Shown: positions 29,024 through 41,600 of the stretch, piece by piece
Layout: each line of letters opens with the position of its first letter
Numbering within the stretch: the stretch's first letter is position 1
Assembly: GCA_029582155.1 (NCBI GenBank)
Contig: CM055901.1
Location: 49,543,206 to 49,607,205, forward strand
DNA length: 64,000 nt
Direction of reading: 5' to 3'
Origin: Panopea generosa
Lineage: Eukaryota; Mollusca; Bivalvia; Adapedonta; Hiatellidae
Notes under the pieces: generated by a model
What the model was told of the DNA's origin: nothing
Database searches by the model: none
The model's input: the letters and a program-made list of their open reading frames with translations, nothing else
Made by a program: the position numbers and the translations under genes

Positions 29024-30339
29024 TTAAGATAGAAACATATATTTGAAATACACATTAATGGATATTTGGATACTCCAGGTTTCTCAGCATATTATTTCAA
29101 CAAATAAAATACCCACTTAAAACGGTTCAAATTTAAAGCATTGTGTAAATATAATATTTATCTTATAACAACACGCAATAAAGTATTGACATTTTTTCTA
29201 TTATTTTGTACGCGCCTAAAAAATGCCCGTTTTCAATTGGTACCCTGCCCTTTTTCAATCCTTTTTGAATCCTGGGGGAAACACTTACAATTTCAGCTTC
29301 GGTAGTGATAATAAAAGATTTTTTCTTTAATATTTGATTTCCTGCGTTTTTTAAAGTGTCTTATATGCAGTTGTCTGTGTCTAACCTGAACACCCAGAAC
29401 CATTATCACTATGTTTGTCTGGTTAATGGCTGAAAAGGTAATGTGAAGACCACCACCCATGCAGATATGTTACAAAGCAGGTTAGCGTAGTGCAGAGGGG
29501 TTAATAGCCAATCAGTACATATCACAGATACATGCTAACAACAAAGTTACAATATACTAAGATTAAATTTACATGCACACACACAAAAAAATCCTACCTA
29601 CCTGTAACCCACACTAAAAAGTTTGGGTCAGGGCATTACAAACAATTTTTTAATGATGGCCTAATACAATAATATTTCATACCAAGTTTGGGTTTTTATC
29701 CTCTAATGTAAGAATTTTTTATTTTTTAAAAAATTTCATTTTGGGATTTTTTTGGCCTCAATTTGGGGAAAAACATAATTATTGAATTGGGAAGCCACCA
29801 AGTTTAGGCCTCTGTTTAATAAGGTTAAAAAGCTGTGGTTTTTACAAAATCTTTCTTCATGCGTGATAATTTCAATACATTTAACAACACAAACAAAACA
29901 GCCGAGGTTTTTGTTTGTTTGTCTAATTGCATCAACTTGAGGGGTCATAATTAAAGGCGTGAAAAGTGCACAAAACATGAAGGTTGGGATGTAATTAGTG
30001 GTTGTATTAATGGCTCGATTATCGGAGTAAAATGGAGTTTAAACTGTATCATTAAATCAACATTGCATTACAACATGTCAAAATTTTGTTTCACATTTAA
30101 AAGGGAATGTAATTATCTAGACCTGAAATTGGCTAAATTATATTTTTTACAAGATACCAATTGTATAACGACGCGTCTGATTGGTTAACGCACAGTCGAG
30201 TTAACACTGTATATTGTGAATACGGGAGCTTAATTGACGCATGCTATGGCATGCCCCCTTCAGATAATCAAAAATAGTCGGCCTTTCTTAGTTGCAAACT
30301 GGTCACAGCTAATCGATTCGCATGTGCGGCGCATCAATT

Positions 30340-30613
30340 AAACATACTTGATTTCTGAAAATGGCATTTGTTCGGGACTAAATTTTTTGAAAAATGTCAC
30401 TTGCCCGGGACTAAAAAATTTTGAAGGGTCACTTGTCCGTAGCCATTTAACACTTGTCCTGGACGTCGGCTATGGTATTTGTACAACCCTGGTTAGACTG
30501 GTATGCATTTTTAAATGTATATAAAAACTGGATAACTTGCTTTTTGTTCAGGACAAGTGGCTTTTTAAAAGTCACTTGTCCTGGACAAGTGACTTAAAAA
30601 ATTGTACAGCCCT
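30340..30613. mobile_element. Degraded DNA-transposon remnants (CACTTGTCC motif)
   Basis: GGCATTTGTTCGGGACTAAA, GTCACTTGTCCTGGACAAGT and end-like GTACAACCCTGG and GTACAGCCCTGA. Related in style to 59961-61300; the ends cannot be paired with confidence. Confidence 0.4.
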
Positions 30614-31257
30614 GATATACTATTTAGACCACTCTCTGTCTGGTTCCAAAGGTGATTGTATTATAGGAGTTTTACTCTATTTACAATATTAAAAGATGGA
30701 ATAAATACCTTTTTTTCTTTTTGCAATTTATCAAATTATTTTGAAATTTACAATTTCATGTACTCAGAGTTTCAACTTGCTTTTCCTAAAAATCATCTCA
30801 TATTCTTCAAGAGTGTCAAGCTAATTTTGCACCACGTTATTTGGTATATAAATAGCTCTGTATGAAGCCGATAGGCACCGATATTCCCTTTTTTCGAAAG
30901 TTCAATAAATGTATTGTGAAATAAAGTGACGTTAAAATTGAAAAAAAATTGAGAAAAAAAAAATAGGGTGGGTCAGTTGACCGGAACTATACCCATTTTT
31001 GAAACTTCAAACATGCTGTAACAGTTTCTACAGTGCTCTGGTTGTACATATAATGTGTGAAATTAAATAAAAAAATATTTATGTGCAAACATTTTACAGG
31101 AAATATGTTATCATCTTTTAAAGTTAAATTACATGTTTGGTATGAGAGTATTTTTTTTCTCCGAAGAATGATCTTATATGCATGGCATTAAATGTTACTC
31201 AATTATGAAATTATAACGGCTTCTGTCAATGTTTTCATCTTAAGAAATGTTCTGGGG

Positions 31258-31420
31258 AGACCGCAGTGGTGGTCTAGTGTATGCCTCACATGCGGAAGGT
31301 TGTGAGTTTGGTCCTGAGCCATGTCATATCAAAGATTTGAGAAATGGTACTAGAGCTTTCTTGCTTGGCACTTAGCATTTAGAGGATAGTCAGGGCTCAA
31401 ACTGGGTCTGAATTTTAGGG
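31258..31420 (+). mobile_element. tRNA-derived SINE
   Basis: CAGTGGTGGTCTAGTGTATG (A-box) and GGTTGTGAGTTTGGTCCTG (B-box) about 35 bp apart, then a non-tRNA body. Confidence 0.65.
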
Positions 31421-31429
31421 AGAAGTGTT

Positions 31430-31570
31430 TGATTGATTGAATATTTAGCGTCATTTTTATGCCATCGAGGGCTAACAGACGATCAGTTAACATAACCACT
31501 GTTTCCTGGGATTAACCAGTATCGAGCACACCCCATCTCCGCAAGTAACTGATAACTTTCCCACTTGAAT
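31430..31570 (-). mobile_element. Truncated family B SINE
   Basis: TTGATTGATTGAATATTTAG, CCATCGAGGGCTAACAGACG and CTCCGCAAGTAACTGATAAC match the tail and body of the 23124 copy; the tRNA head is missing. Confidence 0.65.
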
Positions 31571-32290
31571 CACTTTAAATCACTTCACAGAAATGATCCT
31601 TGGGTGACCCTCTACCAAGTTTGTTCAAGCCATATTGATTCGTCAAAAACCATGGCGGCCAGGGGGCGGGGTTAGTTTACTATATAAGCTAAAGCAAAAA
31701 CTTAAAAAATCTTCTAGTCAGAAACTACTGGCTCGATTTTAAAATAATTTCACAGAAATGTTCCTTAGTGGTGACTCAACCAAGTTTGTTCAAGTCACCT
31801 TGGTTTGTCAAAAACATGGCGGCCAGGGGGTGGGGTAAGTTTATTATATAAGCTATAGTGAAAACTTAAAAAATCTTCTTGTCAAAAACTACTGACTCGA
31901 TTTTAAAATAATTTCACAGAAATGGTCCTTGGGTGACCTTCTACCAAGTTTGTTCAGGTCATCTTGATTCATCAAAAAACATGGCGTCCAGGGGATGGGG
32001 TTAGTTTACTATATAAGCTATAGTACAAACTTTAAAAATCTTCTTGTCAGAAACCACCATATTAATTTTAAAACAATTCCATAGAAATGTTCCTTGGGTG
32101 ACCCTTAACCAAGTTTGTTTGAGCCGTTGTGATTTGTTAAAAAACATGACCGCCACAGTGAGGTGCTAGTTTACTATATAGGCAGCTATAGTAAAAACTT
32201 CAAAAGCCTTCTTGTCAGAATCTACTGACCTGATTTCAATGTAATTTCACTGACATTTACCATGGGTGAACCTCTACCAAGTTTGTACTC
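31560..32290. repeat. Tandem repeat, about 150-bp unit, about 5 copies
   Basis: Each unit has ACCAAGTTTGTTCAAG, AAAACATGGCGGCCAGGGGG, TAGTTTACTATATAAGCTA and ATCTTCTTGTCAGAAAC. Just after the array, GGTGAGCGATATAGGGCC...CTCTTGTTT (to about 32450) looks like a transposon end, so the array may be internal to that element. Confidence 0.85.
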
Positions 32291-32521
32291 TTCTACGCAT
32301 CTGTTGCATCTTCAAAACAAATAAAAATTCTTGCCCATCTCGTTTTTCTGGATTTTTTAGTGTACATGTATTATATAATCTACTTAAGTTGGGTGATTCA
32401 AGGTAAGCCAGGTGAGCGATATAGGGCCATCTTGGCCCTCTTGTTTCCTGTTCTATTTCATTGGTAATGTGTCTTTATTCTTTTATTATCAGATTTATTG
32501 ATCATCATATTTATATTTCAG

Positions 32522-32527
32522 ATGTAA
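32522..32527 (+). promoter_or_regulatory. Start-stop upstream ORF (ATGTAA) in NIPBL 5' UTR
   Basis: The six bases after the acceptor read ATG TAA, 29 bases before the NIPBL ATG. A start-stop uORF would tend to lower initiation at the main ATG. Confidence 0.5.
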
Positions 32528-32620
32528 GCTGGGAGTGCTAGCTACAGGTGTCCAGAATGAATGGTGAGATACCCAGTGTTCCTATCACTACTCTGGCAGG
32601 GATAACAAGTCTTACTGATT
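32522..32620 (+). CDS. NIPBL: NIPBL first coding exon (coding from 32557)
   Basis: Acceptor TTTCAG ends at 32521, followed by 35 bases of 5' UTR and ATG at 32557-32559 with A at -3. Codes MNGEIPSVPITTLAGITSLT then D; donor GTAAGT, phase 1. This matches the NIPBL start (human MNGDMPHVPITTLAGIASLT). The first six exon bases are ATGTAA, a start-stop upstream ORF. Confidence 0.96.
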
Positions 32621-35600
32621 GTAAGTCCATATTTATTTACAGTTTAAATAAATTGCTATTTGAAAGAAAATGTTGTCCCCTTGTTTTTAGAAGAAAAGTG
32701 GAAGTTTCGTAGTTAATCTTTTCCTGTTTATCATTGTGCTTATCCATCTGTAACCTTGTCAATCTTGTCCTTGTCAAGCTACCTTCTATGGTTTAGCTTT
32801 TCTATACAGTCAAACTTGCAGAAGCGACCACCTTGTTATAAGCGACCCCCTGGTGTAAGCGACCACATTAAATCCCCCCCCCCCCCCCCCCCAACGAATT
32901 TCATTCATAATTACACATGCAATAAGCGACCACTTGCTCTCTGCGACCAGCGACCGCTTAAAATCCATCTAATTTCAACAAATATCTTTAACATACGATC
33001 ACGAATACACGAGGTGTGAAATTTCAGCATCATGTTTTGTGTACGTGACAAATGTGTAAGTGTAAAATTGTTGATCTCCGAGCTAATGTGCTAAAAATAA
33101 CCCGAGGCCAAATACTGCATTGTCTCGTGGTAAAAGCCGATAATTGTTCGATAACAAGTTATAGAGTTAAAACACTTTAACCCCAATTATATATCAACGT
33201 TTGATCATTGTTTGGGTGGAATAGTTTGACATGTTTGCTATTTGTTTTATAACAATTAAAAGATCGTCAATTACTTAAATAAAATTGGAATTAAAGATTG
33301 GACAGTTTGAGGTTTGTTTGCTGTTTGTTGTTTATTTGTTTTTTACGACAAAAAAGATTAAATAGGTTTGATCGGACTTTTTGATCAGGTTAAATTGGAA
33401 AATTGAGATTGGACTGTGTGCCGTTTGTTTTTATATTTTTTTATTATGATTAAAAGTTATTATTACGTTTGATTATTTGATCGGCTTTTTGATTAGATTA
33501 AATTGGAAACTAAAGACAAAACAGTTTGTCATTGTTTTCATGGACGGTTTGAAAGTTTTTACGACAAAAATGATTAAACGTAAGACAATGAATACCTAGG
33601 TTTATTTGACTGGGTTTCATATTGCGATATTCTATCAACGTTGCCATATTTTCAGCAGACAAAATGTCTAACATTAGAACAGCGGGTGAAAGCTCTAAAA
33701 TGATGGAAACGTACATGCATTATATAAGACAAAAAAAAGACCAACAATTTTTTTTTACCCCAATAAGAGACCACCTGCCTTAAGAGACCACTTTTCAGAT
33801 TTTCCTTTAGTGGTCTCTTAAGACAGGTTTGACTGTACTTTTGGAAACTCCAAGTTGATCATCAACCTAATTATTTTTCCAGGAGTAATGCCCTATTTCC
33901 TTTTTTGGCATTTTAAAGGTATCCCGTGTAACTCATTGAGATTTTCTTACGGTTTTTGAAATTTGACATTCAATAAATTTCTTGTTAAAACGCTGCAATA
34001 GCTAAATTGAAATATTTTTTATGAAATCTATACTTAATATTCTTATCTTTGTTACAATGCTTTATGTCATTAGAAAACAGAAAGAAAATGATTAATACTA
34101 TCCTGTACTTATATCGTTGATATTTTATGTTCATTCATATTTATTTTATAGTGTTACCAGAATTACCCCTGCCCACACCATTGTCAACTGCAGTGACCAA
34201 TAAGAGTTTGCTGCATAATGTGAAATTGTCTGATAAATCTAGGAAACTATTGGATGGTGCCAATGATGACTTGGTTGAACAAGTGTCCAGTGCATTACGC
34301 CAGAGTTCTACAGAGCATATGTACGTATACTTATGTTGCTCATTTTCATATATCGTTCATTAATAGGCTGCATATATGTTTTACATGTATGTTATATTTA
34401 TACCAGTTTCTTCAACAGTCACAATTACTTGTTTTGATATTCCATTTCTGATACTTTTGACTTGTATTTCCTATTGTTGTTATTTTTCCTCATTACTTGG
34501 TTAATCAGATGTTGTTTTTTCACTATAGTGAACTCAAAGACAATCTTGCTGGAGAAGCTGTCGATGGTGAGACATCAGAATTGCTTCGCATGATACTAGC
34601 AAATGATCCTGATGTCTTTGCAGATAGGAAGAAGTCACAGTCTGGTTTGTGTTTCTTTCAGATATCTGTAACTGCTAGTTTCCAAATTGAGGGGGTTAAA
34701 ATTTAAGTTTTAAAGTAGAAAACATTCACAGTGTTTGTGACCTTATTGTTCTGTCAAATGTTTTGACCAGCAACTTTTACATATAACAAAGTCCTTACAA
34801 TAAAAGTTTTAAGATGTACAAGGAAGTGCAGGGCTCTTGCTCGCTCTTTTGGGAAAGGGTTGGTGTTCCTGACATTAATAGGAAAATAAGCGTTATTTTT
34901 ACAGAAATTGGGAAAATTACATAGCACAGGTTCCTTCAATATACATAACAATCAGGCCTTCTAAAATTGCCGGTTTTTCGGTTTTTGGACCGATTTCTGA
35001 AGTTCAAAACCAGTTTTCGTTTCAAAGTTTAATAAAAAATCGGTCCAGATATTTTCACAGTTCAATAAAAAATCGGTCCAGATATTTTCTATCGGTCGTA
35101 TAAAATCTCATAAATTGCTCTTACCATACCATACTGACCTGTGAAATACGCCTTGCGGCAATATCATTTGACCCAATAATCCGTTTCTTTTGTCACCTGC
35201 TGTGCGAAATGATGTCAATTTCGACTAGACCATTGACGGTATTAGGGGTGTTTATCGGAAGAGTCTATCGCTATGTAGCACGCCTCCAGTGTGTGATCAG
35301 CCACCCATAGCGTTCTGTCGGTTCATCAAAAGACTGTGTTTGTGTCCGTAATTTCTTTGATATACCGCTAATCAAAGCTGGGACGGTCGGACTGAATATT
35401 GTTTGCGTCATTAAAATATTTGATAAAACGTGCAGCGTTACTTGTTTCATTTTTTAAAAAAAAATAATTTAATTATTAAATTACTGAAAGTGATAAAACC
35501 CGGACCGATTTTGTTTTGATATGGGACAGGTTCTGAATGATTTATTTTGGCGGTTGAACCGTTACATTGGTTTCCACGGTGATTATTTCACGCAGCTACC

Positions 35601-38600
35601 GGAACTTGCAACACTTCCGGTTCGATCGATCATTTTTAATATAATGAAAATTATTCAGTAACGAGGAAACATAATGTCAGTCATTAAAATGTACACATTG
35701 TGGTAAAGTATGTTATAAATAATACACAAATAAACTTGAAATCGTTCCTTATTAATAAATAAACTGGAGAAAATACATGATGCAGCTGACAGGGTGGGTG
35801 GGGTATGCATACATGTAAAGGTATAATGTAAGGCAATGTTAGTGATTTTTTTAAAATAAGTGCGATTCTTACGGTAGTAAAAAACCTGGACCGATTTGCG
35901 TTTTGGAATTTTAGAAGGCCTGATAACAATATATGTGTAATGTATATATATAACTTTTCCCCAATATTTCTTTTGGTTCTTTGCATTTTGAAATGGGGGA
36001 ATTTTGTTACTTTGGATTGGGAAAAAAAGATACTATTTGCCATTGAGAATGAATGCGACAAAATAATGGCTCCATAAATGGGCAAACAAGAGCCCTGAAT
36101 CGACTATTAATTATCAATTAAAATGTTTTTACTTTTATTGCTTAAAGTCCCAACCGCCATATAAAAGTTGCAAGACGGCTCTGGGGCTGGTTTAATATAA
36201 TTTAGTACATGATTCAGATCAGAGAACCCCTTTTCAAAATTTCACAATCATCAATGGTTTTTTATAATGTTGCATACTACTAGATTATTGTTAATGCATT
36301 TAATTGGCAAAAAAATAATTTCCTAAGTTTGAAAAAATTTAAATTCGGGGGAGATGCCCTCTTTACACATGGATCTGTTAATTCACTATCAATGTAGTGT
36401 TGTAATTTGAAAGTCTCCACAAAAAAATATTTACTACCCTAGCAGTAAAAGTTACGGGTTTAGAGATAACAGATGATTTGTAGTAGACTGATGTCTCGAT
36501 GTTCATTCTACAGGTATGGAACAGAAATATTTTGCTGTTACTATTAAAAAGTTATGCTTGGTGTCATTTGTCATTGACAAAATAAATATTCAATAACAGT
36601 ATTTAGCTTCGACGTTGTTTTTTAAAATAAAAAAATCAAGACAGCTTATTATGCTTATGTGGCGATGTGTGTATTATTTACATTTAATTTTGTTTTAACT
36701 TTATATTAGGGAAAAGGTCGGGCACAAGTCCTCACAATAACGGCAATCAATCATATCATCAGTCATACTCACCCAGGTAAGTAAAATCATCAGAAACATG
36801 GTCATACTCATTTTCTGAGCTTTTTAAATCATCCTGTGTCTGCTGGTTGTTTGTTAACTTTAGGAAATGTGTTTTTTTTTCCCTAGCAAACTCACTTTGT
36901 ATTGGTCTGGACAAACTTAAGTAACTTATTTTAATAAATAAAAGATCTAACAAATCTTATTGAACTAGTCAAAACTGAATAATATAGATGGAGTAAAAAC
37001 CATTGAAACATCTCTTTTGCACCATGGCTATTATGGAACATTTCTTTCTTATCCTTCAAAAATTATTTGTTTGCTGTGCTCTCACCCAGTATTTTTCATT
37101 TGGGTAAGTAGGTAGCTCATGTTTTTTTGCCAAATTTTGATTTTGCATGGTCATTTTAAAGAAAAATGAACAGAAATCATGAAAAAAAAATTAAACGCTT
37201 TGAAATTCAATAAAATAGTTTGGGTAGTTGCAGTTTTTAGTGAGTAGGTAAGAGCATGGCAAACAACTTAAAGGACAGCCTTTTTTTTCTCTTAAAAATG
37301 ATAATGGACATGAGATACATCATGATTTACATGGTATTGCAGTTTTATTTGAGGTGATTTTTGCACCTTTGGTTTAGGTTGACAACTAGGCTTCTAAATA
37401 GTCTCAATTTATATCTGCATAACATTTCACTATATGGACTTCTTGTTTGTTGTAAATTTAGCTTGTAACATAGTCTGTCAGAAACACTTCCTTTGATATT
37501 TATATTTATTTCTTGTTTCAGAGCTAATCATCCGAGTGTAAATACGCCTTGTGTTCAAAAATCCCCATCATTGCCTCAGACTTCATCATCTATCACTTTA
37601 CAACAACAACCAGGTAGGTCTTTGTAAAAACATAACATATAAGTCAGAAATGATCAAATAAATGTAGACCATCTGTAAACAGTTTAAGAATTTGATCCAA
37701 ACCCTTACACATATGTTACTTTACATTGATTTTCTGCCTTGAAGGAAAGCGTATAATTTATTTTTGGTAAAAATTAAGTTCCTATTAACAAAGAAAACTT
37801 TTGTCAACAAAACAATTAGCTTACCAGGATGAAGTCCAAGGAGAGCTATTGCCGTGACCCCGGCGTCATCGTCGTCTGTAGACACCCAAGTTAAACTTTT
37901 GCATTTAAGTTTAAGATATCTATTCAACCACTCATTAGATGTGAATGAAACTTTGCAAGTGTGTTCACCATCATCAAAGGAACACACAGAGACAAGAACC
38001 ATAACTCTGGGTTGCATTTTGCAGTTATAGCCCTTTTTGGAATTAGACACCAAAGTTAAACTTTTGCGTTTAGTTGCGTTTAAGTTTAAGATATATATGC
38101 AACCACTCATTGGATATGAATGAAACTTCGCATGTGTGTTCATCATCATCAATGGAACACACAGAAACAAGAACCATAACTCTAGATTGCATTTTGGCAC
38201 AGTTAATATGGGTGTCGGACTTAATTTTTCAGGTTAAAGGTTTTTTTTTATCAGGTAAGATATCTATACAACCACTCATTGGATATGAATGAAACTCGCA
38301 TGTGTGTTCACCATCATCAATCGAACACACGCACAGGCAAGAACCAGAACTCGGAGTGGTAATTTGACAGAGTTAAGGCCCTTTTTCAGCTTAATTTTTC
38401 CGGTTAGTTTTTTATCAGGTAAGATATCTATGCAACCACTCATTGGATATGAATAAAACTTTGCATGTGTGTTCACTAACATAATGGAACACACAGAGAT
38501 AAGAACCATAATTCTGGGTTGCATTTTGCACAGTTATGACCCTTTTCGACTTAATTTTTCAGGTTAAAGTTTTTTATCAGGTAAAATATCTATTCAACCA

Positions 38601-41600
38601 CTAATTGGATATGAATAAAATTTCACATGTGTGTTCACCATCATCAATTTCTTGGTGTTGCATTTTGGGAGAGTTGTGGCCCTTTTGAACTTAATTTTTC
38701 GTCTGTAGACACCCAAGTTAAACTTATGCGTTCAGTTGCATTTAAGTTTTGGTGTTTGCCTCCAATCTCAATCTTTGCATGGGTGGTGAGTGTTATCCCA
38801 TCAGTGAGCTATGTTGTATTCTGACAACTCTTGTTTCTCTTACAGGTTCATCAAATATTAATGGTGAACATTATGACAAAAGAAGTCGATCCCATAGAAG
38901 CTGTGGTCCAGTCAGTAAGTAATTGCATATTTCCCCACTCTTACAAAGTGTGGTCTCTCACCACTCCCACAAATCAGGGATAACGGAGACATTGTTGATT
39001 TTGTACAAGTGCTTGTACATTGGTGGTAGGAAAATGTGTGTCCATCCATACTGCAGAGATGCAAACTCCGATTTTGGCCGTGTGAATCTGATTTTTGTAT
39101 GAAAAATCCGCTCTCCGATTTTCCATGAATTGTCTCCGATTTTTTTTAAAAAAAATGGTCCGGGATAAATTTCAAGGTTAAAACAAATAATCAGCACCGT
39201 TTACACTGACACCGGTTTTGATGTTCGGACATTTCCGTACGCGCCACGTCACCTCTGGAAGCGCTATTAATTAGGTTATCCGGAAAATACCCGAGTATTT
39301 ACGAAAACAATATCGGATGATCCGGAAAGGCTGATCAACAACCTTCAAAATCCAATATGGAGGATGCAACACCACCAAAGAAAAAAAAGTACGAACATAA
39401 ACAAACATATATTAAAAGTTACACCGATGCATATCCTTGCTTTTCGACATCGAGGATGGGGGTGCATTATTGCATTCTGCAAGGTCTGCAATGCAGAAAT
39501 TATGTTATCTCACGGTGGGATGGGTGATTTGAAAAAATATTGCTACAAAACAGTACATCACCCGCTCAACTTGTCAGTCGTCGTCAAGGAAAATATCGAC
39601 AATGGTTGCGACAACTCAACCAATGGATGAGTCGGTAATTAAATCCCAATAAAGCTTAATTTGAATGTTCAATAAAGTCTCGCTTTTCATCAGTTTGTCA
39701 GCTTTTTTTAATTTATTCTATAAAACTCGATCACTCAATTCTCTTTTTCATCAGGTATTATGAAATATTTCTTAATGAATACATGACTTTTATTACTGAA
39801 AAGTTCTGAAATGCCATCTCAGAGCAGCTACAACTTAAAAAATTTCTGGGGGAGAACCCCCACACCCCCTACAAACCCCTCGCTTCTGACCACACTTCTA
39901 TTTCTAGTAATTAAGGGTTGGCATCTCTGATACTGTCAAATTGTTGTGTCGTGTCTTTAACTTAACATGCATATTGCAATTTTAACTTGTCCCTGTTAGT
40001 TGCCACATAATGGTAACATTTTATACACCCTCTCTTAATGGTCATGGTCGCACTTATTATTTCTAAAAAGTAATATATGAAGCAAGATTGAAGAAAGGTG
40101 GTGCAAGACATGTTTATCAAAATCTCTAGTTTTCTCTTCATATTATTGATATTTTGAATTTCATCAGTATGAAAAATTGTAAGAGTTAAAGGGTCATGGT
40201 GAATTATTCTGATTGCTCCTGGCAATCACTGTCCATCATTCTCACAACTGTTGTTTCAAAAATATAACAACAAGGAAACTAAAGAAAAGGGGCAGTTGTA
40301 TTTAGAGATTGGGCTTCCAGATGTTTTAATGATTTGTTCAAAGGTTTTGAGAGCTTGCATCATTATTAATAATTGATTGAGATATGCAAGCACTAGAATA
40401 TTAGCAAAGAAGTATTTTATCTGGATGATAACGAGGATGAAAAACAACAAAATCTGTTAACTTAAAAAAACATCCGGGACAGTATTGACTGTTCAATGGG
40501 ACATGTGTATTTTGTGTCTTGGCAAGTACATTTTCTAAAGTTAATTGCCCAGAGCCTGTCTGCAGTTTTAAATTCCTGTCTGCCGTTTTAAATTTTCTTG
40601 AAGCCCTGAATTGTTCCGTTTGTAATGACCCCAATTCTGCCATTATTTGCTGAGAAACATGTATTTTGAATTTAAATCAAATGCATAATCAAGTTAAATT
40701 GTGTTCATTCAGAAGGACGGTGGTTATACTGATTCATTCTGAGGTCTTCTCCACCAGTAAAACTGGATATGCCATATATAACCTGAAATGTGTTGGAAAA
40801 TGGTGTTTAAAAAAATTAGTGTTCATTTCATTTTATGGTTGAAAGGTTAAGGCAATTGTACACTTGTTAAGAAAACAATTCCAGATTACTTTTGCAGTAT
40901 TGGAAATATATTTTGCTTTTTTGCAGTAAACTCTCCAGCACAGGCCACAGTTGCAGAAACAGTAATGCGTCAGTCTGGCCCACAGTCTTCAAAGGTTAGT
41001 TCTTGCATTCTTTGTCAACATCTACTTAGAGCATTATTTCTGAAACCTTCTGTCTAATTTTATTTTCAAGCTTCTCATGGATGTTTTTGATGATGTGATT
41101 ATTTTACAAAAATTGGGTCCAAAGTTCAAAATTAAAGCTGTGACTATGAACAAATTGTGTTGAATGGCTCAATGCTCCTAGGAGTGTAACTTGGACCAAA
41201 TGCTCCTGAGATTTGGAAATACCTGGGGTCTGTTTCACATGTTTACAAACTTCTTAATGTAAAATTTTACTAATAAAAAATATGGGAAATTCATTTGGTG
41301 TTAAGCTTGCATCATTTTTACGATGTTTTCGTTAAGCCTTTAATTAATATTCATTTTCAAATAGCAGTTCAAATTAGTTCAAAATACTGCTCCACTGACA
41401 CGTTTCTAGGTGTTGCATTTTGTTTGTACGAAAATCTTAAGACATAATACAAAAGTTTGTGAAACAGGCCCCAGAATACTTAGAGCCTTTATATAACCAT
41501 ATCACAATATGTGTGTCTGTTGCCTTTGTCTAATGAAAACGCTTCTTTATGGGCAAACTTTCCTGCTATTTTAATCAGAGTGCTAAATCTGCTGTGCCAG

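Larger units (their letters stand above)
25425..32521 (+). other. Probable NIPBL intron 1 / intergenic stretch, no further gene seen
   Basis: AT-rich sequence with stop-filled frames. It holds a foldback MITE (28834-29023), fragments with GTCACTTGTCC motifs near 30340-30613, a SINE at 31258-31420 and tandem repeats at 31560-32290. I saw no conserved coding exon. If 25424 is the exon 1 donor, all of this is one 7.1-kb intron. Confidence 0.5.

Noticed and set aside
37721..38200. 159-codon minus-strand gene
   Set aside because: It is the reading of a 165-bp tandem repeat, repeats the same peptide, and has no known domain.
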